A DNA stretch of 64,000 nt from Lachnospiraceae bacterium JLR.KK002. GTDB lineage: Bacteria; Bacillota; Clostridia; Lachnospirales; Lachnospiraceae. Below the pieces are notes generated by a model. It had not been told where the DNA came from and made no database searches. It worked only from the letters and a program-made list of their open reading frames with translations. A program made the position numbers and the translations under genes. The number at the start of each line of letters is the position of its first letter. Within the stretch, counting starts at the first letter, position 1. The stretch spans positions 3,494,501 to 3,558,500 of the forward strand of contig JAYMNP010000001.1 in NCBI GenBank assembly GCA_036941025.1. Direction: 5' to 3'. Positions 17,690-29,168 of the stretch are shown here, piece after piece.

Positions 17690-18000
17690 TTGCAATTTTT
17701 TCGTATCTTGCACGAAAAGTAAAACAACAGAACTATATTGTATACAATATGTTGTAACCTGTTTTTTTCCCGGCACAAGTTTCCATGTGAATATTCCGGA
17801 AAAATATATTACGCTTTCCACGTTATTCACATGGAGTATTATAATAAGGAAGAAAATAATAAGATATTTATAAATTATAAACTTATCCACAAGTTTTCCA
17901 CATTTTCCACTTTTCAAAAAGTTATCCATATTTTGTTGATAACTTGTGGAAAACTTTTTGAAAATCTGTGAATATTTATGTTTTCCTGTTTAAACCTCCC
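17690..18000. other. oriC, part 1 (DnaA-box cluster and AT-rich region)
   Basis: Between divergent rpmH and dnaA. Boxes TTATCCACA (17883-17891), TTTTCCACA (17894-17902), TTTTCCACT (17903-17911), TTATCCATA (17922-17930) and, inverted, TGTGGAAAA (17945-17953) lie within 71 bases. A strongly AT-rich stretch at about 17805-17880 is a likely unwinding site. No gene is present in 17617-18224. Confidence 0.9.
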
Positions 18001-18147
18001 ATAAAACAGGGATTTTCAGGATGTAGATATGTTTACAGGTTTATTTGTGCATAACCTCATGCTGCTTTTTCCAGGCTCCTGACCCTCATAAGGGATATTA
18101 AGGTCTGTTTTTTCTTTCCCTATCCCCTGTACCTGTAAAAAATTTAA

Positions 18148-18176
18148 TTGATTATTCGGGCGATTTGCGGTATTAT
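18148..18176 (+). promoter_or_regulatory. dnaA promoter
   Basis: TTGATT, 17 bases, TATTAT, about 50 bases before the dnaA start codon. Confidence 0.65.
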
Positions 18177-18224
18177 AGAATGTGGAAGACTATGAACTTA
18201 AAAAAAGGAAGTTTGGAGAACAAT

Positions 18225-19574
18225 ATGGAACTTATTTTAGAAAAGTGGGAAGAAATTCTCAGGACGGTAAAAGAAGAACATGATCTTACAGATATTTCTT
18301 TCAACACCTGGCTAAAACCTTTAAGTGTATACAGTATTGAAGGCTCAAAACTGTATATTCTTGTTCCGTCAGAACAGATGGGATTAAATTACATCACGAA
18401 AAAATACACACTCCCCATCAAAGTAGCCATCGCCGAGATTACAGGCATTGACTATGAAATTGAATTTATCCTGCAGGAACAGACGAAGAACATCAGGTCC
18501 TTTAAGAGTAAAAATCCCGAATTTGTTCCAGATACGGAAAAAAGCAATCTGAACCCCAACTATACTTTTGAAACTTTCGTAGTTGGTAAGAATAATAAAT
18601 TTGCCCATGCTGCAAGTCTTGCCGTATCGGAATCTCCGGGTGAAGTATACAATCCTCTTTATATTTACGGAGGTCCGGGACTGGGCAAGACCCATTTAAT
18701 GCAGTCCATCGGCCATTTTATCCTTCAGCAGAAACCGGAAAAGAAGGTTATTTACGTTACTTCAGAAGAATTTACCAATGAAGTTATTGATTCTATCCGA
18801 AACGGAAATGCCTCTGCCATGACAAAGCTCCGGGACAAATACCGCACCGTAGATGTACTGATGATTGACGACGTACAGTTCATCATCGGAAAGGAAAGTA
18901 CACAGGAAGAATTTTTCCATACCTTTAATGTACTCCATTCTGCCGGCAAGCAGATTATCCTTTCCTCGGACAAACCGCCCAAGGAAATGGAAACTCTGGA
19001 AGAACGCATCCGTTCCCGTTTTGAATGGGGCCTGCTGGCCGATATCGGATATCCCGACTATGAGACGAGAATGGCCATTCTCAGAAGAAAAGAAGAACTG
19101 GACGGATTTCATCTGGATGATGAGATTCTTGATTATATTGCCATTAACATTAAATCCAACATCCGGGAACTGGAAGGAGCTCTGAACAAACTGCTGGCTT
19201 TTTCCAATCTGGAGCACACGGATATTACCATGGAAGTGGCTGTCCGTGAGCTGCAGAATATCATTTCACCGGACAAGCCAAGGGAAATCACGCCGCAGCT
19301 TGTGATTGAAATTGTAGCGGAACACTTTAATATATCCACAGACCAGATGATTTCCAAGAACCGCAGCAATGAAATTGCCAAACCCAGGCAGATTGCCATG
19401 TACCTGTGCAAAAACATGACGGCGGCCCAGCTTGAAACCATCGGCACCCTGCTGGGAGGGAGAGATCATTCCACGATTATTCACGGCATTAAAAAAATTA
19501 CGGAAGAATATCAGAATGATGAGAATTTTCATCAGACCATTGAGACTATCAAGAAGAAGATTAATCCCAATTAA
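18225..19574 (+). CDS. dnaA: Chromosomal replication initiator DnaA
   Basis: 449 residues. Domain I (WEEILRTVKEEHDLTDISFNTWLKPL), linker, AAA+ domain with Walker A GGPGLGKTHLMQ near residue 150 and Walker B VLMIDDVQF, and C-terminal helix-turn-helix with the DnaA signature GGRDHSTIIHG. ATG 18225 is preceded by TTTGGAGAA; the longer frame from 18165 starts inside the promoter region and is rejected. Flanked on both sides by DnaA boxes. Confidence 0.98.
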   Translation: MELILEKWEEILRTVKEEHDLTDISFNTWLKPLSVYSIEGSKLYILVPSEQMGLNYITKKYTLPIKVAIAEITGIDYEIEFILQEQTKNIRSFKSKNPEFVPDTEKSNLNPNYTFETFVVGKNNKFAHAASLAVSESPGEVYNPLYIYGGPGLGKTHLMQSIGHFILQQKPEKKVIYVTSEEFTNEVIDSIRNGNASAMTKLRDKYRTVDVLMIDDVQFIIGKESTQEEFFHTFNVLHSAGKQIILSSDKPPKEMETLEERIRSRFEWGLLADIGYPDYETRMAILRRKEELDGFHLDDEILDYIAINIKSNIRELEGALNKLLAFSNLEHTDITMEVAVRELQNIISPDKPREITPQLVIEIVAEHFNISTDQMISKNRSNEIAKPRQIAMYLCKNMTAAQLETIGTLLGGRDHSTIIHGIKKITEEYQNDENFHQTIETIKKKINPN

Positions 19575-19590
19575 ACCCGGATTTCACATT

Positions 19591-19746
19591 TGTGGATAAG
19601 TTATCCGAATGCCTGTGGAAAGGACTGGATAAGCTGCTGATTCATCCACGGCCGTGATTTTCGTCTCAGGGGGTTCATTTTTCCCCTGAAATTTATGCAC
19701 AGCCTGTCCATGTTTCTTCAAGGTAAAATTCACAGGCTTATCCATC
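19591..19746. other. oriC, part 2 (DnaA boxes between dnaA and dnaN)
   Basis: TGTGGATAA (19591-19599), adjoining TTATCCGAA, TGTGGAAAG (19614-19622) and TTATCCATC (19738-19746) in a 300-bp gap without genes. With part 1 this gives the bipartite layout known from Bacillus. A 12-mer, CCAGGCTCCTGA, is present in both gaps (18071-18082 and 19760-19771). Confidence 0.75.
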
Positions 19747-19878
19747 CGGAAAAACGGCGCCAGGCTCCTGAAATTCAGCCTTTACATAATTATACACTTA
19801 TAAACAGGCCCTATGACGATTAAGACGAATCTCTTATTATAAATTTATCTTTAAGCTCAGGAAGGAGTTACACACAAT

Positions 19879-20991
19879 ATGAAAATTATATGTTCCAGAA
19901 CAAATCTTTTACACGGCGTAAATATCGTATCAAAAGCCGTTCCTTCCAGAACCACCATGGCGATTCTGGAATGCATTTTGATTGACGCATCTACCAATGA
20001 AATAAAATTGACGGCAAATGATATGGAGCTGGGAATTGAGACCAGAATAGAAGGGGAAATTGCAGAACGCGGCGTAATTGCACTGGACGCCAGAATCTTT
20101 CTGGAAATCGTACGGAAACTTCCTGACAGTGATGTGACGATTGAAACAGACGCTTCTTTTAAAACAGTCATCACCTGTGAAAAGGCAAAGTTTAATATTA
20201 TCGGAAAATCAGGAGAAGATTTTTCCTATCTTCCTTACATAGAAAGAAATCAGCCTGTACTGCTTTCCCAGTTTACCCTGAAAGAGGTTATACGCCAGAC
20301 TATTTTTTCCATTTCAGACAGCGACAATAATAAGCTGATGACCGGAGAACTGTTTGAGATGAAAGAAAATCAGTTAAAGGTGGTATCACTGGACGGCCAC
20401 CGCATTTCTATCCGCAGAATCGAATTGAAGGAAGCATATCCGGACTGTAAAGTAATTGTTCCTGGTAAGACACTTCAGGAAGTAAGTAAAATTGTTCCGG
20501 GAGACGCTAATGAATTCGTCAGTATTTTCTTTACGGAAAATCATATTGTTTTTGAGTTTGACAATACCACTGTGGTGTCCAGGCTGATTGAAGGGGAATA
20601 TTTTAAGATAGACCAGATGCTGTCTTCTGACTATGAGACAAAAATAAAAATTAATAAGCGGGAGCTTCTGGACTGTATCGACAGGGCCACCCTTCTGGTA
20701 AAAGAAGGAGATAAGAAGCCCATTATTATGAATGTTACCGATGAGACTATGGAGTTGAAAATTAATTCCTTTATCGGTTCCATGAATGAGAATATTGATA
20801 TTCAGAAAAGCGGAAAAGACATCCTGATTGGATTTAATCCCAGATTTTTCATTGACGCCCTGCGTGTCATTGACGAGGAGGAAGTTACTCTGTATATGGT
20901 AAATCCAAAAGCTCCATGTTTTATCAAGGATGACAATGAGACTTTTATTTATCTGATTCTTCCGGTGAATTTCAACGCGGCCACCAGTTAG
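19879..20991 (+). CDS. dnaN: DNA polymerase III sliding clamp, beta subunit
   Basis: 370 residues with three clamp folds: MKIICSRTNLLHGVNIVSKAV at the N-terminus, a middle domain with KLMTGELFEMKENQLKVVSLDGHRISIRR, and a C-terminal domain ending in the conserved ILPVNF-type tail (LILPVNFNAATS). Ring clamp for the replicase and repair partners. Starts behind AGGAAGGAG. Confidence 0.98.
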   Translation: MKIICSRTNLLHGVNIVSKAVPSRTTMAILECILIDASTNEIKLTANDMELGIETRIEGEIAERGVIALDARIFLEIVRKLPDSDVTIETDASFKTVITCEKAKFNIIGKSGEDFSYLPYIERNQPVLLSQFTLKEVIRQTIFSISDSDNNKLMTGELFEMKENQLKVVSLDGHRISIRRIELKEAYPDCKVIVPGKTLQEVSKIVPGDANEFVSIFFTENHIVFEFDNTTVVSRLIEGEYFKIDQMLSSDYETKIKINKRELLDCIDRATLLVKEGDKKPIIMNVTDETMELKINSFIGSMNENIDIQKSGKDILIGFNPRFFIDALRVIDEEEVTLYMVNPKAPCFIKDDNETFIYLILPVNFNAATS

Positions 20992-21049
20992 AACGTTTAT
21001 CATGTTTCGGCTGACCGGAAGGTCCGGGGCACAGAGAAAGGAATTATGC

Positions 21050-21255
21050 ATGGAAGTCATAAAGTTAAAGGGTGATTATATAAAGTTGGGACAGGCGCTG
21101 AAAGCGGCAAATCTGGTGGATTCCGGTGTGGTGGCCAAGCTGGTCATACAGGACGGCCTTGTGACGGTAAACGGAGAAGTGGAAGTTCAGCGCGGAAAAA
21201 AACTGGTGGACGGAGATATTGTTTCCTTTGAAGGGGAGACAATCAGAATCGTAAC

Positions 21256-21259
<4 letters not shown>
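21050..21259 (+). CDS. yaaA: S4-domain RNA-binding protein YaaA
   Basis: 69 residues, essentially a lone S4 domain (IKLGQALKAANLVDSGVVAKLVIQDGLVTVNGEVEVQRGKKLVDGD). Start ATG 21050 with AGAAAGGA upstream. The stop overlaps the recF ATG by 4 bases (ATGA). Conserved between dnaN and recF in Firmicutes; probable ribosome- or RNA-linked role. Confidence 0.93.
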
Positions 21260-24308
<3,049 letters not shown>

Positions 24309-24343
24309 GGAATGTGTTGTGGATGCATAATGGAGGAAAACAG

Positions 24344-26974
24344 ATGGATGATAAAATATTCGACCGGATTGATGAGATTGACCTGAAAAAAACCATGGAA
24401 AAATCTTATATAGATTATGCCATGAGCGTTATTGCATCCCGTGCACTTCCGGATGTAAGAGACGGACTGAAACCGGTGCAGCGGCGTATTCTGTATTCCA
24501 TGATTGAACTGAATAACGGCCCTGACAAGCCTCACCGGAAATGTGCCCGTATCGTAGGTGATACCATGGGTAAATACCATCCCCACGGCGACAGCTCCAT
24601 TTACGGCGCACTGGTAAATATGGCCCAGGAATGGTCTACCCGCTATATGCTGGTGGACGGACATGGTAATTTCGGCTCTGTAGACGGAGACGGGGCGGCT
24701 GCCATGCGTTATACGGAAGCCCGCTTAAGTAAAATCTCCATGGAGATGCTGGCAGATATCAATAAAGATACCGTTGATTTCGGGCCGAACTTTGATGAGA
24801 CAGAAAAGGAACCCCTTGTACTTCCTTCCCGTTATCCCAATCTGTTAGTAAACGGAACTACGGGAATTGCAGTGGGAATGGCCACTAATATTCCTCCCCA
24901 CAACCTGCGGGAAGTGATTGGGGCGGTGGTTAAAATCATTGACAACCGGATTGAGGAAGACCGGGAAACGGAAATAGAAGAAATTCTGAAAATTGTAAAA
25001 GGGCCGGATTTTCCTACCGGCGGTATGATCCTTGGAACTTCCGGTATAGACCAGGCTTACCGGACCGGCCGGGGCAAGATAAAGGTACGGGCTGTTTCCG
25101 ATATTGAAGCCATGGCCAACGGTAAAAACCGCATTGTGGTGACGGAATTGCCCTATATGGTAAATAAAGCCAGGCTGATTGAGAAAATTGCGGATCTGGT
25201 CCGTGATAAAAAAGTGGACGGTATTACAGATTTGCGGGATGAGTCCAACCGGGAAGGTATGCGGATTTGCATTGAACTGCGCCGGGATGTGAACCCAAAT
25301 GTAGTGTTAAATCAGCTTTACAAGCATACTCAGCTTCAGGATACTTTTGGCGTAATTATGCTTGCGCTGGTGGACAATCAGCCGAAAGTTCTGAATTTAA
25401 GCGATATGCTGGGCTACTATCTGAAACACCAGGAAGAGGTAGTGACCAGAAGGACCAGATATGAGCTGAACAAAGCGGAAGAACGGGCCCATATTTTACA
25501 GGGTCTGCTGACTGCACTGGATCATATAGACGAAGTTATCAGTATTATTCGTAACAGTGAAAATGTACAGCTTGCAAAAGCACGGCTGATTGAGAGATTT
25601 GCTTTTTCCGACGCGCAGGCTCAGGCAATCGTAGACATGCGTCTGCGGGCTCTGACCGGTCTGGAACGGGGCAAACTGGAAGCAGAATATAACCAGTTAA
25701 TGGATTTGATTCAGGAGTTAAAAGCAATTCTTGCAGACGAGAAAAAGCTCCTGGGTGTTATCCGGAAAGAAATTACAGCCATTTCCGATAAATTCGGTGA
25801 TGACAGAAGAACGTCCATTGGATTCGATGAGTATGATATTTCCATGGAGGATTTGATTCCTGTGTCCAATACGGTGATTACCATGACGAAACTTGGTTAC
25901 ATCAAGCGCATGAGCGTGGATAACTTCCGCAGCCAGAACCGGGGCGGCAAAGGGATTAAGGGCATGGAGACCATTGAAGACGATTACATAGAAGAACTGC
26001 TGATGACCACCACCCACCATTACCTGATGTTTTTTACCAATACCGGAAAAGTATACCGCATGAAGGCTTACGAGATACCGGAGGCAGGAAGGACAGCCAG
26101 GGGGACGGCCATTATCAATCTTCTGCAGCTTCAGCCGGGAGAAAAGATTACGGCGGTTATTCCCATCCGGGAATATAAGAACGACCATTTTCTGTTTATG
26201 GCCACCAAAAACGGAATTGTGAAGAAAACTCCTGTTACCGATTATGCCAATGTGCGTAAAAAAGGCCTTGCGGCTATTAATCTGCGGGAAGAAGATGAAC
26301 TGATTGAAGTAAAAATGACGGATAATACCAAAGATATGATACTGGTTACCAGATACGGCCAGTGTATCCGGTTCCATGAAACGGATGTGAGAAGTACCGG
26401 AAGGACTTCCATGGGCGTGATTGGCATGAACCTGTCCGACCGGGACGAAGTGGTGGGTATGCAGATGAATACTCAGGGTGAGTACCTGCTGATTGCTTCG
26501 GAAAAAGGTCTTGGAAAACTCACCAGAATGGAAGAATTTACACCTCAGAATCGGGGCGGCAAAGGAGTAAAATGTTATAAAATTACGGAAAAAACCGGAA
26601 ATATCGTAGGCGTGAAGGCTGTCAACCAGGAAAATGAAATTCTGATGATTACCACAGAAGGCATTATTATTCGCATGAAGGTGGAAGGTATTTCTGTTCT
26701 CGGCCGTGTAACTTCCGGTGTGAAACTGATGAACCTGTCGGAAGATATTACCGTTGCAAGTATTGCAAAAGTCCGGGAGGATCAGTCTTTGATGGAAAAT
26801 ACCGAAACGGACGAACTTCTCACAGAGGAAGAAGAACAGCTCAGCGCTGCCAGAGCAGAGGAAGCTGCCCGGAAAATGACTTCTCCGGCAGAAAATACGG
26901 AGACAGATGAAGAGCTGTTGCAGGAACTGCTGGAACGGGCGGAGGCTGATAAGGAAGAAGATATGGAAGAATAG
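24344..26974 (+). CDS. gyrA: DNA gyrase subunit A
   Basis: 876 residues from ATG 24344 behind GGAGG. Breakage-reunion domain with [18 protein letters not shown] (quinolone region) and catalytic Tyr in [12 protein letters not shown]-terminal beta-pinwheel with the GyrA box [10 protein letters not shown]. It is about 40-50 residues longer than typical because of a Glu-rich tail ([20 protein letters not shown] onward). The residue aligned to E. coli Asp87 is Gly. Confidence 0.98.
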   Translation: MDDKIFDRIDEIDLKKTMEKSYIDYAMSVIASRALPDVRDGLKPVQRRILYSMIELNNGPDKPHRKCARIVGDTMGKYHPHGDSSIYGALVNMAQEWSTRYMLVDGHGNFGSVDGDGAAAMRYTEARLSKISMEMLADINKDTVDFGPNFDETEKEPLVLPSRYPNLLVNGTTGIAVGMATNIPPHNLREVIGAVVKIIDNRIEEDRETEIEEILKIVKGPDFPTGGMILGTSGIDQAYRTGRGKIKVRAVSDIEAMANGKNRIVVTELPYMVNKARLIEKIADLVRDKKVDGITDLRDESNREGMRICIELRRDVNPNVVLNQLYKHTQLQDTFGVIMLALVDNQPKVLNLSDMLGYYLKHQEEVVTRRTRYELNKAEERAHILQGLLTALDHIDEVISIIRNSENVQLAKARLIERFAFSDAQAQAIVDMRLRALTGLERGKLEAEYNQLMDLIQELKAILADEKKLLGVIRKEITAISDKFGDDRRTSIGFDEYDISMEDLIPVSNTVITMTKLGYIKRMSVDNFRSQNRGGKGIKGMETIEDDYIEELLMTTTHHYLMFFTNTGKVYRMKAYEIPEAGRTARGTAIINLLQLQPGEKITAVIPIREYKNDHFLFMATKNGIVKKTPVTDYANVRKKGLAAINLREEDELIEVKMTDNTKDMILVTRYGQCIRFHETDVRSTGRTSMGVIGMNLSDRDEVVGMQMNTQGEYLLIASEKGLGKLTRMEEFTPQNRGGKGVKCYKITEKTGNIVGVKAVNQENEILMITTEGIIIRMKVEGISVLGRVTSGVKLMNLSEDITVASIAKVREDQSLMENTETDELLTEEEEQLSAARAEEAARKMTSPAENTETDEELLQELLERAEADKEEDMEE

Positions 26975-27050
26975 AGAACATATTGCGCTGGCTGAATGAT
27001 TATATACAGGCAATTGCCTGGTGATTATATAACAGGAAAGGAAAGATAAT

Positions 27051-27605
27051 ATGGGTCTGGCAGAATCCGAACGTAAAAAAGATGAAAAAATAAACGGCGT
27101 TATTTATGACATGTCGCCGTCGCCCGGATACAGACATTGTATTGTGAATGGCAATATATACAGAATCATAGGAAACGGTCTGAAAAACAGCATGTGTTTT
27201 GCATCCATGGAAAATCTGGATTTTAAATATCATCCGGAAGAAAACGACGATTATGTGTGCCCGGACATCATGATTGTCTGCGACCGAAAAAATTTAAAAG
27301 GCAGTGCATACAGCGGAACTCCCCGATTTATTGCTGAAACCTTAAGTAATGCAACAGCAAAAAGAGACAGGACAGAGAAAAAAGACATTTACGAAAAAGC
27401 GGGGGTAGAGGAGTACTGGATAGTATCTCCACAGGGTTCCGTGGAAATCTATTATCTGGAATCAGGAAACTATATTCTGGAGCAGAATTATATGCTCCAG
27501 AATGATAAAGAAGAGGAAGATTATAACGGAGATACGGAAATCTGTCTGAAGGCCTTTCCTCAGATAAAAATGACCCTTGGGGAGATTTTTGAAGGAATGG
27601 ATTAG
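27051..27605 (+). CDS. Uma2 family protein (DUF820, PD-(D/E)XK nuclease fold), copy 1
   Basis: 184 residues. Family core: CPDIMIVCDR (catalytic Asp), FIAETLSNATAKRD (Glu; the usual S-P-S is S-N-A here), EKKDIYEKAGVEEYWIVSP (Lys). N-terminal MGLAESERKKDEKINGVIYDMSPSP. Uma2 proteins are a widely multiplied, mostly uncharacterised nuclease-like family. Good GGAAAGGAAAG site. It converges on copy 2, whose stop lies 15 bases away. Confidence 0.88.
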   Translation: MGLAESERKKDEKINGVIYDMSPSPGYRHCIVNGNIYRIIGNGLKNSMCFASMENLDFKYHPEENDDYVCPDIMIVCDRKNLKGSAYSGTPRFIAETLSNATAKRDRTEKKDIYEKAGVEEYWIVSPQGSVEIYYLESGNYILEQNYMLQNDKEEEDYNGDTEICLKAFPQIKMTLGEIFEGMD

Positions 27606-27620
27606 CAGCAGTTCAGCATT

Positions 27621-28163
27621 TTACAGTAAATCCGATATTCTGAGCTTCAGATTTGGGAATATTCCCACAGGTATTTCGTCTTCAAAAGAAAACAGTTCAG
27701 AATTTTCTTCTAAGCCAAAATAATAAACCTGCACCATACGTTTTACAGGATTTACAATCCAGTATTCCCGGACGCCTGCTGTACGGTATTTGAAAAGTTT
27801 TATCAGGTAATCTGTGCGGGTACTGCCTGGTGATACAATTTCAATAATCCAGTCGGGGGCTCCTTCACAGCCTCGGCTGGATATTTTATTCCTGTCACAT
27901 ATAACAGAAAGATCCGGTTCCACCCAGGTTTTGTCATCTGAATTTAAGTTTACGGCAAAGGGGGCCGGAATCACTTCACAGGAGCCATTGTTGGTTTTAA
28001 TGTGATGAAAAATGGCATAATGGAGTACACTTACCAGTTTCTGGTGGATAAAGTTAGGCGGGGCCATATCGAAAAGCTGCCCGTCAATCAGTTCTGCCTT
28101 CTGTCCTTCCGGCAGGTTCCAGTAGTCTTCGGATGTATAGATCTGTTTTTGAGGGAATGGCAT
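27621..28163 (-). CDS. Uma2 family protein, copy 2
   Basis: 180 residues. Core: WVEPDLSVICDRNKI, PDWIIEIVSPGSTRTDYLIKLFKY, AGVREYWIVNP, so all the PD-(D/E)XK positions are present. N-terminal YTSEDYWNLPEGQKAELIDGQLFDMAPP is the usual Uma2 entry. RBS GGAAAGGAAGTG. 26 bases downstream of copy 3, so likely one transcript. Confidence 0.9.
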   Translation of the reverse strand: MPFPQKQIYTSEDYWNLPEGQKAELIDGQLFDMAPPNFIHQKLVSVLHYAIFHHIKTNNGSCEVIPAPFAVNLNSDDKTWVEPDLSVICDRNKISSRGCEGAPDWIIEIVSPGSTRTDYLIKLFKYRTAGVREYWIVNPVKRMVQVYYFGLEENSELFSFEDEIPVGIFPNLKLRISDLL

Positions 28164-28189
28164 AAAATCACTTCCTTTCCTGTCACTTT

Positions 28190-28756
28190 TTATGAAAAAT
28201 TCATCAAATCTGAAATTTCAGAGAAGTTGATAAGTAAATCATCAAAAATATTGACTTTGATTGTGGAATCAAAAGAATACTGGACATTGAGTATGTTTTC
28301 TTCAAAATAATTGACGGTTACTGTTTTGCGGCGCGGGTCTGCAATCCAGTATTCCCGGACGCCGGCATTTTTGTAATAATACAGCTTACGGATGTAATCA
28401 TCTGCCGGATTACCGGGAGAAACAATTTCAATGATAAAATCAGGGGCTCCATTGCAGCGTTTTCCGTCCAGCTTATTTTTATCACATATAATCATAAGGT
28501 CTGGCTGAACAATGGTGAGAGGACTGTCGGACAGTTTTACGTCAAATGGAGCATGAAATACCCTGCAGGGGCTTTTTTTACTTTTAATATAGGAATTCAG
28601 TATGGTTGTCAGTTCCGTGGAAATTGCCTGATGTTCCTGGGAGGGGCCTTCCATGTAGTAAATCTGTCCGTCGAAGACTTCCGCCCGTATATTTTCCGGA
28701 AGAGATTCATATTCTTCCAGCGTAACAGTGGAAAGGTTGGATTGTAATGCCGGCAT
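28190..28756 (-). CDS. Uma2 family protein, copy 3
   Basis: 188 residues from ATG 28756 (a GTG three codons upstream sits too close to the GGAAGTG site). Core: IVQPDLMIICDKNKL, PDFIIEIVSPGNPADDYIRKLYYY, AGVREYWIADP. Clearly paralogous to copy 2 but well diverged. First gene of the two-gene minus-strand unit. Confidence 0.9.
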   Translation of the reverse strand: MPALQSNLSTVTLEEYESLPENIRAEVFDGQIYYMEGPSQEHQAISTELTTILNSYIKSKKSPCRVFHAPFDVKLSDSPLTIVQPDLMIICDKNKLDGKRCNGAPDFIIEIVSPGNPADDYIRKLYYYKNAGVREYWIADPRRKTVTVNYFEENILNVQYSFDSTIKVNIFDDLLINFSEISDLMNFS

Positions 28757-28805
28757 GGATAACACTTCCTTTTTGATTTATTATAAACAGTTTACCATAA
28801 TGAAT

Positions 28806-28834
28806 TTGAATTATCCATGAAAAGTTGTTATAAT
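28806..28834 (+). promoter_or_regulatory. Sigma-A-type promoter before the adhesin remnant
   Basis: TTGAAT, 17 bases, TATAAT. It points at a 50-codon open frame (28884-29036, MPEKEMIKVSVEEFSRLQNY..., RBS AAAGGCGGTG) that runs into the decayed adhesin tail, and then at the first large adhesin. Confidence 0.6.
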
Positions 28835-28962
28835 CATATTGTAATGTGGCAGATAATAGACAGATATCAAAGGCGGTGATTTTATGCCGGAAAAAGAAAT
28901 GATAAAAGTATCGGTAGAGGAATTTTCCAGGCTGCAGAATTATATGCTTGCTTCTGAAAAAG

Positions 28963-29061
28963 ATTCTTTTCCTGTTCCTTGCATACTACCACAGCATTGG
29001 GAAGAGTGTGGATGTGGAGTGGAAGGAAGTATATAAGGCAAAAAATGACTGTATGGTATAA
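28963..29061 (+). pseudogene. 3' remnant of a third large-adhesin gene
   Basis: In one frame this encodes ILFLFLAYYHSIGKSVDVEW followed by KEVYKAKNDCMV and a stop, nearly identical to the C-terminal membrane segment and tail of both large adhesins (IFLFLAYYHSIGKSVTVEWK). The remaining roughly 1,500 codons are missing. An unrelated short frame from ATG 28884 reads through it in another frame. It looks like a deletion scar left after recombination between tandem adhesin genes. Confidence 0.75.
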
Positions 29062-29168
29062 TTTTCATAACTATTCAGAACTCCATGGAAATAGAAGGCC
29101 AGACAATTCAAATTTCCTGGAAAAGGGCTGAATTTCAGAATATTAACATAAGTGGGGTGTATGATGAA

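Noticed and set aside
25718..27013. 431-codon open frame antisense to gyrA
   Set aside because: It mirrors the gyrA frame, has no ribosome site or recognisable motif, and is His/Phe-rich like other antisense shadows.
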